A stretch of 64,000 nucleotides of DNA from Bauldia sp965232525. Lineage in GTDB: Bacteria; Pseudomonadota; Alphaproteobacteria; Rhizobiales; Kaistiaceae. Numbering within the stretch: position 1 is the stretch's first letter; each line of letters begins with the position of its first letter. The position numbers and the translations under genes were made by a program. Positions 34,121-43,272 of the stretch are shown piece by piece. Below the pieces are notes generated by a model that did not search any database, was not told the origin of the DNA, and was given only the letters and a program-made list of their open reading frames with translations. Where the stretch lies: contig NZ_OZ246980.1 of the NCBI RefSeq assembly GCF_965232525.1, positions 2,170,001 to 2,234,000 on the forward strand. Reading direction: 5' to 3'.

Positions 34121-34983
34121 CGTCGCCGATGTTGCCGGATCAGCGAGACGGCAACGATCCCACGATCGGCCTCGCCCTCGGCGGGGGCGCTGCGCAGGGC
34201 TTCGCCCACGTCAGCGTCCTCGAGGCCCTCGACGAAATGGGGGTAAGGCCGACGGCCATCGTGGCGACCTCGATGGGCGCGGTCATCGGCGCCGCCTACG
34301 CCGCGGGCATGAGCGGCGCGGACATCCGGCATTACGTTACCGATTTGCTGAGCGACCGTTCGCGGTTCATCAGTCGCCTGTGGCAGCTTAGGCCGAGGGC
34401 AATCAGGGAAATAAGCATCGGCCTCGGACAGTCTGATCTCGAACGCGTTCTCGAGTCATTTCTGCCGGACAATGTCCCCGAAGCGATGTCGGCGCTGCCC
34501 ATATCCTTCAAGACGGTCGCGACTGACTATTACTCCGGCGACGAAGTGGTGATCGAGCGCGGACCGCTGATCCGGGCGATCGCAGCCTCCGCTGCGGTGC
34601 CGTTGCTGTTCCGTCCGGTGGTTGCCGAGGGGCGGGTGCTGGTCGATGGTGGTCTGTCCAATCCGGTCCCGTTCGATCGCTTGTCGGGCGTGGACTTCGT
34701 TATCGCCGCCGATGTGATCACAGAACCGACCGGCACACCGTCGCGTGTGCCCGGGGCGATCGAGTCGCTGTTTGGCGCCGCCTCGCTGCTGATGCGAGCG
34801 CTGATGATGGAGAAGGCCAAGGGGGACCGGAAGCCGGACGTCCTGATCCGGCTTCCGACCACGACATCGCATATCCTCGACTTCACGAAGGCGATCGCGA
34901 TCATGGAGGAGAGCGCGACCGCGAAGGACGCGGTCAAGCGGACAATCGAGTCGGCCCTCCGCCGGCAGGACGCCGCGGCGTGA
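34117..34983 (+). CDS. Patatin-like phospholipase, first of tandem pair
   Basis: This 288-aa patatin-like serine lipase keeps the Ser in ATSMGA and the Asp in VLVDGGLSNPVPFD. Its oxyanion loop reads LGGGAAQGFAH, with Gln replacing the usual Arg, and the elbow begins with Ala instead of Gly. Activity may therefore be altered. The start is GTG at 34117, overlapping the M16 stop (GTGA); an ATG at 34129 is possible. The next gene is its closest relative. It is likely cytoplasmic, without a signal peptide. Confidence 0.88.
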   Translation: MTSPMLPDQRDGNDPTIGLALGGGAAQGFAHVSVLEALDEMGVRPTAIVATSMGAVIGAAYAAGMSGADIRHYVTDLLSDRSRFISRLWQLRPRAIREISIGLGQSDLERVLESFLPDNVPEAMSALPISFKTVATDYYSGDEVVIERGPLIRAIAASAAVPLLFRPVVAEGRVLVDGGLSNPVPFDRLSGVDFVIAADVITEPTGTPSRVPGAIESLFGAASLLMRALMMEKAKGDRKPDVLIRLPTTTSHILDFTKAIAIMEESATAKDAVKRTIESALRRQDAAA

Positions 34984-35825
34984 CGGTGGAACGGTTCGGG
35001 CTGGCTCTGAGCGGTGGGGGCGCCCGCGGCTTCGCCCATATCCCGGTTCTGGAAGCCCTCGACGAGATGGGCGTGCGGCCGTCGATCATCACCGGCACGT
35101 CGATCGGCGCGATCATGGGTGCCGGCTACGCCGCCGGGATGAGCGGTGCGGACATCCGCGACTACGCGGTCAGTCTGTTCACCAACCGTACCGAGGTGTT
35201 GTCACGGCTATGGCGGCTGAGGCCGAAGCGAGTGAAGGACTGGTTCACCGATGCGGGGCCCGCGATCGGCCAGATCGATGCCCGGCGGACGATGGAAACC
35301 TTCCTGCCCGAGGGGCTGCCGCTGTCGTTCGACGATCTTCGCATTCCGCTGAAGGTGGTCGCCACGGACTTCTACGGCTGGGACGCGGCGAGCCTCGAAA
35401 CCGGCCCGCTCCATCCGGCGCTCGCCGCTTCGGCCGCGCTGCCAATCGTGTTCCGTCCGGTGCGGCTCGCTGGCCGGGTGCTGATCGATGGCGGGATCAC
35501 CAATCCGCTGCCGTTCGACCTGATCGAAGACGATGTCGATCTGGTGATGGCGGTCGACGTGGTCGGCGGGCCGGTCTCGTCCGGTGACCGACTGCCGGGG
35601 TCGATGGAAGCGATGTTCGGTGCGACCCAACTGCTGATGCAGTCGCTGATGGCGGAGAAGATGCGTGGATCGCGCCCGCCGGACATCCTCATTCGCCCGC
35701 CGGTCGGGGCGCGGGTGCTTGAGTTTCTGAAAGTCCGCAAGATCGTGGCGCGGGCCGAGCCGGCCAAGGACGAGGTCAAGCGATTGCTCGACCGAGCGCT
35801 GTCAGCGTCAGTTGTTGGCGGTTGA
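34980..35825 (+). CDS. Patatin-like phospholipase, second of tandem pair
   Basis: The 281-aa RssA/NTE-type protein has the canonical oxyanion loop LSGGGARGFAH, nucleophile GTSIGA and catalytic Asp in VLIDGGITNPLPFD. It resembles the preceding gene along its whole length (LEALDEMGVRP, AAGMSGADIRDY, RPKRV, FLPEGLPLSF), so it arose by tandem duplication. It begins with GTG overlapping the upstream stop (GTGA). Its last 18 bases overlap the convergent MATE gene. Confidence 0.9.
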   Translation: MTVERFGLALSGGGARGFAHIPVLEALDEMGVRPSIITGTSIGAIMGAGYAAGMSGADIRDYAVSLFTNRTEVLSRLWRLRPKRVKDWFTDAGPAIGQIDARRTMETFLPEGLPLSFDDLRIPLKVVATDFYGWDAASLETGPLHPALAASAALPIVFRPVRLAGRVLIDGGITNPLPFDLIEDDVDLVMAVDVVGGPVSSGDRLPGSMEAMFGATQLLMQSLMAEKMRGSRPPDILIRPPVGARVLEFLKVRKIVARAEPAKDEVKRLLDRALSASVVGG

Positions 35826-37232
35826 ACCGCGCCGGGCCGGCAGCAGCCCCGCAATCGCGGCGCGCAACGATCGCCGCGGCCGCTCCTCGCCGAGCCGGCC
35901 GATCACCCGGTAACAGACCACCATCGCGGCGATGCCGAACGGGACGCCGCCGATCATGAAGCCAGCAACCACCCCGTCGCCGCCGGCGATCTGGCCGCCG
36001 ACCCAGATGAACGGCGCCGCGCCAAGGGTCACGCGACCCCAGTTGAAGAGGGTCGATAGCGTCGCGTAGCCAAGATTGTTGAAGGCGGCGTTGGAGACGA
36101 ACAGGCCGCCAGCAAAGACGAAGGTGATCGCGAGATAGGTGCAGAACGCCTCGACGATGTCGGCGGCTTCGCCGGTCAGCCGGAAACCGCTGACGATCAG
36201 CGATTGAGCGACGAGCAGCAGGGCCGAGACCGCCACAACGTAGATGGTGCTGACGGTCAGCGCATCGTTCATGGCGCCTCGGACGCGGTGATAGGCCTCG
36301 GCGCCATAGTTCTGGGCGAGCACCGGCCCGACCGCGCCAGCCAATGCGAACAGGCCGCCGAAGGCGACCGGGATCAGCCGCGAGACCACCGTCCAGCCGG
36401 CGACCGCCTCATCGCCGAACGGCGCGATGGCGGCGGTGACGTAGCCGTTGCCGACCGGGGTGGCGATGTTGGTGAGGATCGCCGGGCCGCCGATCGCTGC
36501 GAGCGGGCGGAAATCGCGGAGCGTATGGGCCAGTGTCGGACGGGCGATGAGCTTGTGATGGACGAGCAGGGCGTGGAGGGCATAGGCGACCATGGCGATG
36601 CGGGCGGCGACCGCGGCGATCGCCGCGCCGGGCACGCCCCAACCGAGCGCCAGGATCAGGAGTGGATCGAGGGCGGCGACCACCAGGCCATAGGTCAAAG
36701 TGGTGAACATCGACCGGCGGGCGTCGCCGACGGCGCGCAGCAGTCCGGTGAGGCACATACCGAGCGCCAGGATTGGGGTGGTCGGCATCACGATCCACAT
36801 GAACAGCGCGGCGACCGCATGGGTCTCGCCGCGGGCGCCGATCAGGTGGACCATGCCGTCGACGAAGGGCAGGGTGGCGAGCGTCGCGCCGCCGGTGATC
36901 ACCAGCATCCAGACGATGGAGGAGCCGGCGAGCTCGCGGGCACCCTGCCGGTCTTCACGGCCGAGGGCCTTGGCCACCAGGGCTGTGGCGGCGATCATCA
37001 CGCCGATGGCGACGGAGGTGTAGAAGAAGAGGAGCGTGGTGGCGTAGCCGACCGCCGCGGTGAGGCTCGGATCGCCGAGCAGGGAGATGTAGAACAGGTT
37101 GATGAAATCGATGGCGAACAGTGCCACCAGGCCGGCCGCGCCGGCACCGGCCATGACCAGCACGTGACGCATGGTCGATCCGGTGACGAAGCGAGCTTTC
37201 TCGGGCGCCGGACCGGCGTCGGGTTCTGCCAT
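35808..37232 (-). CDS. MATE-family multidrug efflux transporter
   Basis: This 474-aa, 12-TM inner-membrane antiporter belongs to the MATE family (Na+ or H+ coupled drug or metabolite export). Hydrophobic segments alternate throughout, with MATE-like stretches such as GDPSLTAAVGYATTLLFF and GLLRAVGDARRSMFTTLT in the N-half and PVGNGYVTAAIAPFGDEAVAGWTVVSRL in the C-half. The N-terminus MAEPDAGPAPEKARFVTGSTMRH is polar and may start later. The substrate is unknown. Confidence 0.92.
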   Translation of the reverse strand: MAEPDAGPAPEKARFVTGSTMRHVLVMAGAGAAGLVALFAIDFINLFYISLLGDPSLTAAVGYATTLLFFYTSVAIGVMIAATALVAKALGREDRQGARELAGSSIVWMLVITGGATLATLPFVDGMVHLIGARGETHAVAALFMWIVMPTTPILALGMCLTGLLRAVGDARRSMFTTLTYGLVVAALDPLLILALGWGVPGAAIAAVAARIAMVAYALHALLVHHKLIARPTLAHTLRDFRPLAAIGGPAILTNIATPVGNGYVTAAIAPFGDEAVAGWTVVSRLIPVAFGGLFALAGAVGPVLAQNYGAEAYHRVRGAMNDALTVSTIYVVAVSALLLVAQSLIVSGFRLTGEAADIVEAFCTYLAITFVFAGGLFVSNAAFNNLGYATLSTLFNWGRVTLGAAPFIWVGGQIAGGDGVVAGFMIGGVPFGIAAMVVCYRVIGRLGEERPRRSLRAAIAGLLPARRGSTANN

Positions 37233-37376
37233 GGATGGCCCTGGGTTCGCCGGTTGGTCGATCCGGTCGACGATGGTGTCGTTTCATATGGCGCGGACCG
37301 ACCGTGAGGGCAAATTGACGTGATGTCGCTTGCCCCGAAACCGCGCTGGCCATAGATGGAAGCCCTAGGAGCCCCC

Positions 37377-38726
37377 ATGACCCAGATTCTCGATCAATCC
37401 GACCTGACCGACCGCGCTGCACAACTCGTCGAGGCGGCCCGCAAAGCCGGCGCCGATGCCGCCGACACCATATGCGTGCGGGGCGTGTCGCTGTCGGTGG
37501 AAATGCGGCTCGGCAAGACCGAGGAGACCCGGCGGGCGGAGGGCGACGATTTCACGCTACGGGCGTTCGTTGGCAAGCGCTCCGCCACGGTGTCTGCCAA
37601 TGTACTCGCCGATCCGGCGGAACTCGCCGAGCGCGCCGTAGCGATGGCGCGGGTGGCGCCGGACGACCAATTCGCCGGCCTCGCCGACGCCGATCGGCTC
37701 GCCACCGACACCGAGAGCGACGCCCTCGACCTGCTCGACGAGACCGTGCCGCCGGCGTCCGAACTGACCGAGGCGGCGCTCGCCGCGGAAGACGCGATGC
37801 GGGCGGTCGACGGGGTCACCAATTCCGGCGGCGCCAGTGCCGGCTGGTCGCTCGGCGGCATGGTGCTCGCCACCTCGCACGGCTTCGTCGGTTCGTACCT
37901 CGCCTCCCGTTTCAGCCTGTCGGCGTCGGCGATCGCCGGCAGCGGTACGGCGATGGAGCGCGACTACTGGTACGACATGCGCACCCACAAGGCCGATCTC
38001 GCAGCGCCCGAGGAAATCGGGCGGATCGCCGGCGAACGGACCGTGCGGCGGCTCAATCCGCATCAGTACGATACCGGCACGGCGACGGTGGTGTTCGATC
38101 CGCGGGTTGCGACCGGGCTGATCGGCAATCTCGCCGGCGCGATCAACGGCTCGGCGATCGCCCGGAAGACCAGCTTCCTCCGGGAAAAACTGGGCGAGGC
38201 GGTGTTCGATGCCGGCGTGACGATCACCGACGATCCGTTCCGGCGCCGGGGGCTGGCGTCCCGGCCGTTCGACGGCGAGGGGGTGCGCCCCGAGGCGCTC
38301 GACCTGATCAAGGACGGAGTGCTGACCACCTGGTTGCTCGATTCGGCAACAGCCCGCGAACTCGGGCTCGCCACCAACGGTCACGCGGGGCGGCACAGCG
38401 GCAACCCGTCGCCAGGGTCGACCAACCTGACGCTGCTGCCTGGGCCCAAGACGCCGGAGGCGCTGATGGCGGAGATCGGCGACGGGCTCTACATCACGGA
38501 GATGATCGGTCACGGCGCCAATCTGGTGACCGGCGACTACAGTCGGGGCGCCGCCGGTTTTGCGATCCGCGGCGGCAAGCTCGCCGAGCCGGTCAGTGAG
38601 ATCACCGTGGCGGGGAACCTGACCGACATGTTCCGGCGTCTCGCTCCCGCGTCCGATCTCGAGTACCGCTTCTCCACCAATGCGCCGACCGTCGCCATCG
38701 AGGGCATGACGGTGGCCGGGCGCTGA
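37377..38726 (+). CDS. pmbA: PmbA/TldE metalloprotease subunit
   Basis: PmbA (TldE) pairs with TldD to process peptides such as microcin B17 and to degrade CcdA. The 449-aa protein lacks TldD's HExxxH, which identifies it as the PmbA subunit. The C-terminal half is characteristic: GGRHSGNPSPGSTNLTLLPG-like sequence, ITEMIGHGANLVTGDYSRG, and GFAIRGGKLAEPVSEITVAGNL. The start is the ATG at 37377 with aggag six bases upstream; an ATG at 37356 is less likely. tldD is not in the window. Confidence 0.93.
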   Translation: MTQILDQSDLTDRAAQLVEAARKAGADAADTICVRGVSLSVEMRLGKTEETRRAEGDDFTLRAFVGKRSATVSANVLADPAELAERAVAMARVAPDDQFAGLADADRLATDTESDALDLLDETVPPASELTEAALAAEDAMRAVDGVTNSGGASAGWSLGGMVLATSHGFVGSYLASRFSLSASAIAGSGTAMERDYWYDMRTHKADLAAPEEIGRIAGERTVRRLNPHQYDTGTATVVFDPRVATGLIGNLAGAINGSAIARKTSFLREKLGEAVFDAGVTITDDPFRRRGLASRPFDGEGVRPEALDLIKDGVLTTWLLDSATARELGLATNGHAGRHSGNPSPGSTNLTLLPGPKTPEALMAEIGDGLYITEMIGHGANLVTGDYSRGAAGFAIRGGKLAEPVSEITVAGNLTDMFRRLAPASDLEYRFSTNAPTVAIEGMTVAGR

Positions 38727-38728
38727 CG

Positions 38729-39514
38729 GTGGCCGACGCGACCCATGATGGGGATGTCGCGCTGCTGAAAGAGGCGGGCGCCGAAGCCGCGCGCATCGCG
38801 CTTTCCTTTTTCCGCAAGGACCCGGAAGTCTGGACCAAGGACGGCGGCTCGCCGGTGAGCGAGGCGGACCTTGCCGTCGACAAGTTCCTGAAGACCACGC
38901 TGTGCGGGGCTCGTCCGGACTACGGCTGGCTGTCGGAGGAGTCCGCCGATAACCCCGATCGCCTCGAGCGATCGCACGCATTCGTGGTCGACCCCATCGA
39001 TGGCACCAAGGCGTTCGTCAGGGGCAGCGAGGATTGGACGGTTTCGCTGGCGGTGGTGAACGAGGGCCGGCCCGTGGCTGCGACGCTCATCGCCCCCGCC
39101 GTCGAGAAAACATGGTGGGCGACAGCGGAGGGTGGCACTTACGAGAATGGCGGCAGGCTAGCGGCCGCCCATCCGAAGACCCTGGCCAACGCCCGCTGGG
39201 TCACACCGCGGCGGTTCATCCCTCGGATCGAGGGGGTGACCGGGCCGATTCGGCGGAAGTACGTGAACTCGCTGGCGTATCGCCTTGCATTCGTTGCCGA
39301 AGGTGAAGTCGACGCAGCCATCGTCAGCGCCGATTCGCGGGACTGGGACCTTGCGGCTGCGGACCTTTTGGTGCAGGAAGCCGGGGCGCGGCTGACCGAC
39401 CTTTCGGGCGACCTACTGCGCTACAATCAACGGGACACCTGTCGTCCTATGCTCGTGGCCTCGGTTCCTGAGGTTTTCGGGCAAATCGTCGACATTGTCG
39501 GGGACGCCCGGTGA
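38729..39514 (+). CDS. Inositol-monophosphatase-fold phosphatase (CysQ-like 3'(2'),5'-bisphosphate nucleotidase)
   Basis: The 261-aa Mg2+-dependent phosphatase shows the metal motif VVDPIDGTKAFVRG and SRDWDLAAADLLVQEAG. An upstream Glu lies in LSEESADN. It could hydrolyse PAP/PAPS (CysQ) or inositol/histidinol phosphate; context does not decide, though it is commonly found beside lpxK clusters in Hyphomicrobiales. It begins with GTG two bases after pmbA. Its stop overlaps the DUF4170 start. Confidence 0.88.
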   Translation: MADATHDGDVALLKEAGAEAARIALSFFRKDPEVWTKDGGSPVSEADLAVDKFLKTTLCGARPDYGWLSEESADNPDRLERSHAFVVDPIDGTKAFVRGSEDWTVSLAVVNEGRPVAATLIAPAVEKTWWATAEGGTYENGGRLAAAHPKTLANARWVTPRRFIPRIEGVTGPIRRKYVNSLAYRLAFVAEGEVDAAIVSADSRDWDLAAADLLVQEAGARLTDLSGDLLRYNQRDTCRPMLVASVPEVFGQIVDIVGDAR

Positions 39515-39816
39515 GCGAGGACGGAAGGAGCCGGGTGGCAGCGATGGCCGATACACATACCGACGGCAACAATCCCACACCACAACTCCTCCATCTCGTT
39601 TTCGGCGGCGAACTCGCGGACATCGAAGGGATTCGCTTCACCGACCTGGCGGCGCTCGACGTGGTCGGCATCTTTCCGAACTACGCCACCGCTTACGATG
39701 CCTGGAGGGCGAAGGCCCAGGCGACGGTAGACAATGCGCGGATGCGTTACTTCATCGTTCATCTCCATCGCCTGCTCGATCCGGAGACCGACTCGGCTCC
39801 AGCGACCGGGTCCTGA
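39511..39816 (+). CDS. DUF4170 family protein
   Basis: The 101-aa cytoplasmic protein carries the DUF4170 core LLHLVFGGELAD, FPNYATAYDAWRAKAQATVDNARMRYFIVHLHRLLDP. The start is GTG overlapping the upstream stop (GTGA), or the ATG at 39544. Its function is unknown; it is conserved next to lipid A genes in alphaproteobacteria, which may hint at envelope biogenesis. Confidence 0.85.
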   Translation: MSEDGRSRVAAMADTHTDGNNPTPQLLHLVFGGELADIEGIRFTDLAALDVVGIFPNYATAYDAWRAKAQATVDNARMRYFIVHLHRLLDPETDSAPATGS

Positions 39817-39852
39817 GATCAGGCAGCTAGGCTTCCGACATCCGGGTGGTGA

Positions 39853-40668
39853 ATGGTCGACTCGCTTAACCGAACCGAAACCGAAGCGCGGACAAAACCG
39901 GCCGAACCGCCGGCTCCGGTCGCCGCGAGAAATCAGCCAGCGGCGAAGCGAAACCGCCGCAAGCCGCGCCTGTCGACCCGGGTGCTGCGAAGCCCTTCCG
40001 TCCAACGATCCATCGCCGGGCTCGTCGCCGGATATCTGCGCCTCGTCAATCGCACGAGCCCGATCAGCTTCGATCCGCCCGACGCCTACGCTCGCTATGT
40101 TCCCCGAGCACCAGTGATCTTCACCATGTGGCACGGTCAGCACTTCATGCTGCCGTTCGCCCGCATCTTCGATTTCGACGCGCGGGTGCTGATCTCGCGA
40201 CATCACGACGGCGAGATCAATGCTCTGGTCGCGCAGAAACTGGGCATCAGGACGATCCGCGGTTCCACAGCGCGCAATCCATCGCGGATGCTGGAGAAGG
40301 GCGGCATGGCCGGGTTCATGGAGATGCGGGCGGCCCTCGAGGAGGGCGCCTGTGTAACGATGACCGCCGACATCTCCAATCTCGCCGCGCGTCGGGCCGG
40401 CAAGGGTGTCGTCGCGCTCGCCAAGGCGAGCGGCCGGCCGATCCTGCCGCTCGCCTACGCCTCAAGCCGTCGGATCGACGTGACCAGCTGGGACCGGGCG
40501 ACCATCAACCTGCCGTTCAGCCGCGCTGTCTGCGCGATCGGAACGCCGATCGATGTGGCGACCGACGCTGACACTGAGACGCTGGAGTCGGCACGGCGGG
40601 CGGTCGAAGCGTCGCTCAACGAGGCGACCGAACGCGCCTATCGGATGGTCGATGGCGGCAATGCCTGA
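39853..40668 (+). CDS. DUF374 lysophospholipid-acyltransferase-like protein
   Basis: The 271-aa protein has a Lys/Arg-rich N-terminus and then a DUF374 domain with the acyltransferase-type motif FTMWHGQHFMLPFA. This is followed by LISRHHDGEINALVAQKLGIRTIRGS and ITADIS-like MTADISN plus GRPILPLAYASSRR. DUF374 proteins are related to LpxL-type acyltransferases and sit beside waaA, so a late acylation step of lipid A is likely but not shown. Its stop overlaps the waaA start. Confidence 0.85.
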   Translation: MVDSLNRTETEARTKPAEPPAPVAARNQPAAKRNRRKPRLSTRVLRSPSVQRSIAGLVAGYLRLVNRTSPISFDPPDAYARYVPRAPVIFTMWHGQHFMLPFARIFDFDARVLISRHHDGEINALVAQKLGIRTIRGSTARNPSRMLEKGGMAGFMEMRAALEEGACVTMTADISNLAARRAGKGVVALAKASGRPILPLAYASSRRIDVTSWDRATINLPFSRAVCAIGTPIDVATDADTETLESARRAVEASLNEATERAYRMVDGGNA

Positions 40669-41980
40669 AGCGCCGAAACCCCTTGCCCTGACGCTCTACC
40701 GTGCCCTCGGCAGCATCATGGGTTGGCCCTTCACACCGCTGATGCTGGCGTACCGGGTGTCGCGCGGTAAGGAGGTGCGCGCACGCCTGGGCGAACGGTA
40801 CGGCCGGGCCTCGGCCCCTCGTCCAGAGGGGTCCGTCGTCTGGATCCATGCGGCGAGCGTTGGCGAAACCAATGCGGTCATGCCGCTGATCAGGCGGCTG
40901 ACCGCCACCGGCCGCTCCGTCGTCTTCACAACGATCACCGTGACTGCCGCCAAGGTCGCGAGCGAGAAGCTGCCGCCGGGCGCCGTTCACCAGTTCTCGC
41001 CGATCGACATCCGCCGCTACGTTCGCGCCTTTCTCGACCACTGGCGTCCGGACATGGCGATGTTCGTCGAGTCGGAACTGTGGCCGGAAGCGATCGTCAC
41101 GCTTGAAGAGAAGGGGATCCCGCTCACCGTCATCAACGGCCGACTATCGCAACGCTCCTTCGAAGGCTGGAAGCGTCACGAAAAGGTCGCCGCCGCGATA
41201 TTCTCCCGGATCAGCGTCTGTCTGGCCCAATCGGAGAAGGATGCCGAGCGGTATGCGTCTCTCGGCGTTCCCAACGTCTCGGTCTCGGGAAACCTGAAGT
41301 TCGATTCGCCGCTCCTCGGTGTCATTCCAGATGCGATGGAAGACCTCGCGGCGCAGATCGCCGACCGGCCGGCTTGGCTGGCGGCTAGTACCCACCACGG
41401 CGAGGAGGAAAGCATCGCGCGCGCGCACGCGACGATGGCGAAAGCGCTGCCGCGACTTCTTACGATTATTGTGCCGCGCCATCCGCACCGCGGCGTGGAA
41501 GTCGCTGAGATGCTGGCCAGCCGCGGACTGCGCGTTGCGCGTCGGGACGCCGGCGAACGGATCGGTTCGGAGACCGACATTTATGTCGCCGACACGCTCG
41601 GCGAACTCGGGCTGTTCTACCGGCTTGCACCGGTCGCCTTCGTCGGTGGATCGCTGATCGCGCATGGTGGTCAGAACCCGATCGAGCCGGTGGGCCTGGG
41701 GACGGCGGTGCTGCATGGACCTCACGTCCAGAACTTCCATCAGGTTTACGAAGCCCTCGACGCGGCGCTGCCGATGGGGCAGGTGGCCGACGCCGATGCG
41801 CTCGCCAGGCAGGCGCAGGCATTGCTCGGCGATCCCGACCTGCGCAAACAATACGTCTCCACGGCGCAGGCGGCGCTTGAACCTTTCGGTGGCGCACTGG
41901 ACCGGACGGTGGATGCGCTCCATCCCCTGCTGGCCAACAGGCGGGCGGTCGACGCCGAGCGGCTCGAACCGGTTCGGTGA
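40652..41980 (+). CDS. waaA: 3-deoxy-D-manno-octulosonic acid transferase (Kdo transferase)
   Basis: WaaA (KdtA) transfers Kdo to the lipid A precursor at the inner membrane. The 442-aa GT-B protein has an N-terminal hydrophobic anchor (LYRALGSIMGWPFTPLML) followed by RARLGERYG. VWIHAASVGETNAVMPLIRRL comes next. Other family motifs are FVESELWPEAIVTLEEKGIPLTVINGRLS, STHHGEEE and GGSLIAHGGQNPIEP. Two starts fit, ATG 40652 and ATG 40661; both overlap the previous gene. lpxK overlaps the end. Confidence 0.95.
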   Translation: MAAMPEAPKPLALTLYRALGSIMGWPFTPLMLAYRVSRGKEVRARLGERYGRASAPRPEGSVVWIHAASVGETNAVMPLIRRLTATGRSVVFTTITVTAAKVASEKLPPGAVHQFSPIDIRRYVRAFLDHWRPDMAMFVESELWPEAIVTLEEKGIPLTVINGRLSQRSFEGWKRHEKVAAAIFSRISVCLAQSEKDAERYASLGVPNVSVSGNLKFDSPLLGVIPDAMEDLAAQIADRPAWLAASTHHGEEESIARAHATMAKALPRLLTIIVPRHPHRGVEVAEMLASRGLRVARRDAGERIGSETDIYVADTLGELGLFYRLAPVAFVGGSLIAHGGQNPIEPVGLGTAVLHGPHVQNFHQVYEALDAALPMGQVADADALARQAQALLGDPDLRKQYVSTAQAALEPFGGALDRTVDALHPLLANRRAVDAERLEPVR

Positions 41981-42996
41981 AGACGGCGCCTGCCTTCTGG
42001 TGGCGGGACCGGCCAACCCTCGCCGCACGGGCTCTCTGGCCGCTTTCAAAGATGTGGGCGCGTAGTGCGGCGCGGCGGATGGCGCGGTCCGCCAAGTTCC
42101 GCCCGCCGGTTCCGGTCATTTGCGTCGGCAACTTCGTCGTCGGCGGTGCCGGTAAGACGCCGACCGCGATCGCGCTGGCGCACCGGGCGCGGAACCTCGG
42201 TTTCAGGCCGGGCTTTCTGGCGCCGGGCTATGGCGGCTCGGCACGTGGTCCGCTGCTGGTTACCGCGGAGCATCGTTCGGCGGATGTCGGCGACGAACCG
42301 CTGCTGTTGGCGGCCGTGGCGCCGACGGCGGTCGGGCGCGACCGTGCCGCCTCGGCTCGGCTTATGCTCGACCACGGCATCAACCTCATCATCATGGATG
42401 ACGGGTTCCAAAATCCGTCGCTTGCGAAGGACATCACCCTGGTCTGTGTCGATGCGGGCGCCGGCAGCGGCAACGGCCTGGTCCTGCCCGCCGGCCCGTT
42501 GCGCGCGCCCCTCGACGTGCAGCTCCAGCGCTCGGACGCGCTTCTGGTAATCGGTGATGGCGATCGCGCTGAACCGCTGGTGCGGACCGCTGCCCGGCAG
42601 GGCCGCTCGGTACTGCGGGCGATGCTCAGACCACGGCGCGCCAGCAAATGGCGCAATACCTCGGTGCTGGCTTTCGCGGGGATCGGCCGGCCGGCGAAAT
42701 TCTTCGAAAGCCTCGACGCCGCCGGTGTGTCCGTGATCAAGACCGCCGCCTTCCCGGATCACCACCGCTACACCGCGGCGGACGCCTCTCGGCTGATCGC
42801 CGATGCGGACCGGCAGGGGTTGCGGCTGGTGACCACGGAGAAGGACCGCGTCCGGCTCGCGGGTGAGGACGGGCCGCTCGCCGACCTTCGCCAGCGGGCG
42901 GAAGCGTTTCCCGTCGCGCTCGACTTCGACAACCCGGTGGCCATCGACGAAATGATCGCGGAGGCTGGCCGCAAGGCGGCGACCGCGACCGGCTGA
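41977..42996 (+). CDS. lpxK: Tetraacyldisaccharide 4'-kinase
   Basis: LpxK phosphorylates the tetraacyldisaccharide at the 4' position in lipid A synthesis. The 339-aa protein starts at GTG overlapping the waaA stop (GTGA). It shows APAFWWRDRPTLAARALWPLS, the Walker A loop GNFVVGGAGKTPTAIAL, Walker B-like LIIMDDGFQNPSL, and the C-terminal AFPDHHRYTAADASRL. The last plus-strand gene of the lipid A cluster, it converges with DUF2093. Confidence 0.95.
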   Translation: MKTAPAFWWRDRPTLAARALWPLSKMWARSAARRMARSAKFRPPVPVICVGNFVVGGAGKTPTAIALAHRARNLGFRPGFLAPGYGGSARGPLLVTAEHRSADVGDEPLLLAAVAPTAVGRDRAASARLMLDHGINLIIMDDGFQNPSLAKDITLVCVDAGAGSGNGLVLPAGPLRAPLDVQLQRSDALLVIGDGDRAEPLVRTAARQGRSVLRAMLRPRRASKWRNTSVLAFAGIGRPAKFFESLDAAGVSVIKTAAFPDHHRYTAADASRLIADADRQGLRLVTTEKDRVRLAGEDGPLADLRQRAEAFPVALDFDNPVAIDEMIAEAGRKAATATG

Positions 42997-43002
42997 ACCG
43001 GC

Positions 43003-43221
43003 TCAGTCCTCGCCGGTTTCCAGTTTACGGGCGAGGGACGAGGGGGCGTCGACATACGCTTCCTGGCGCTCGACGCTCCAGTATTTGAGCTCGTCGAGGG
43101 GGATGTCGAGACCGGTCACCGCACAGCGCACGAAGGTGCCCGGCGTCATCACCTGGAAATCGCCGTCGAGATAGCGAAGCCGCGCTTCGCCGCCACGGCC
43201 GTGGCGTTCGATCCTGTTCAT
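43003..43221 (-). CDS. DUF2093 family protein
   Basis: The 72-aa protein MNRIERHGRGGEARLRYLDGDFQV..GTFVRCAVTGLDIPLDELKYWSVERQEAYVD matches DUF2093, a small alphaproteobacterial family usually beside lpxK. One Cys in the core may bind metal with others, but a full zinc motif is not visible. The function is unknown. It converges with lpxK, six bases apart. Confidence 0.88.
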   Translation of the reverse strand: MNRIERHGRGGEARLRYLDGDFQVMTPGTFVRCAVTGLDIPLDELKYWSVERQEAYVDAPSSLARKLETGED

Positions 43222-43272
43222 GGGAGTTACCCTAGTGGCTCGACCGGTTGGACGGCAAGCCGGAACCGGGTC

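Noticed and set aside
37472..38981. Long frames on both strands overlapping pmbA
   Set aside because: Arg/Gly/His-rich shadows; pmbA in the coding frame has family motifs.
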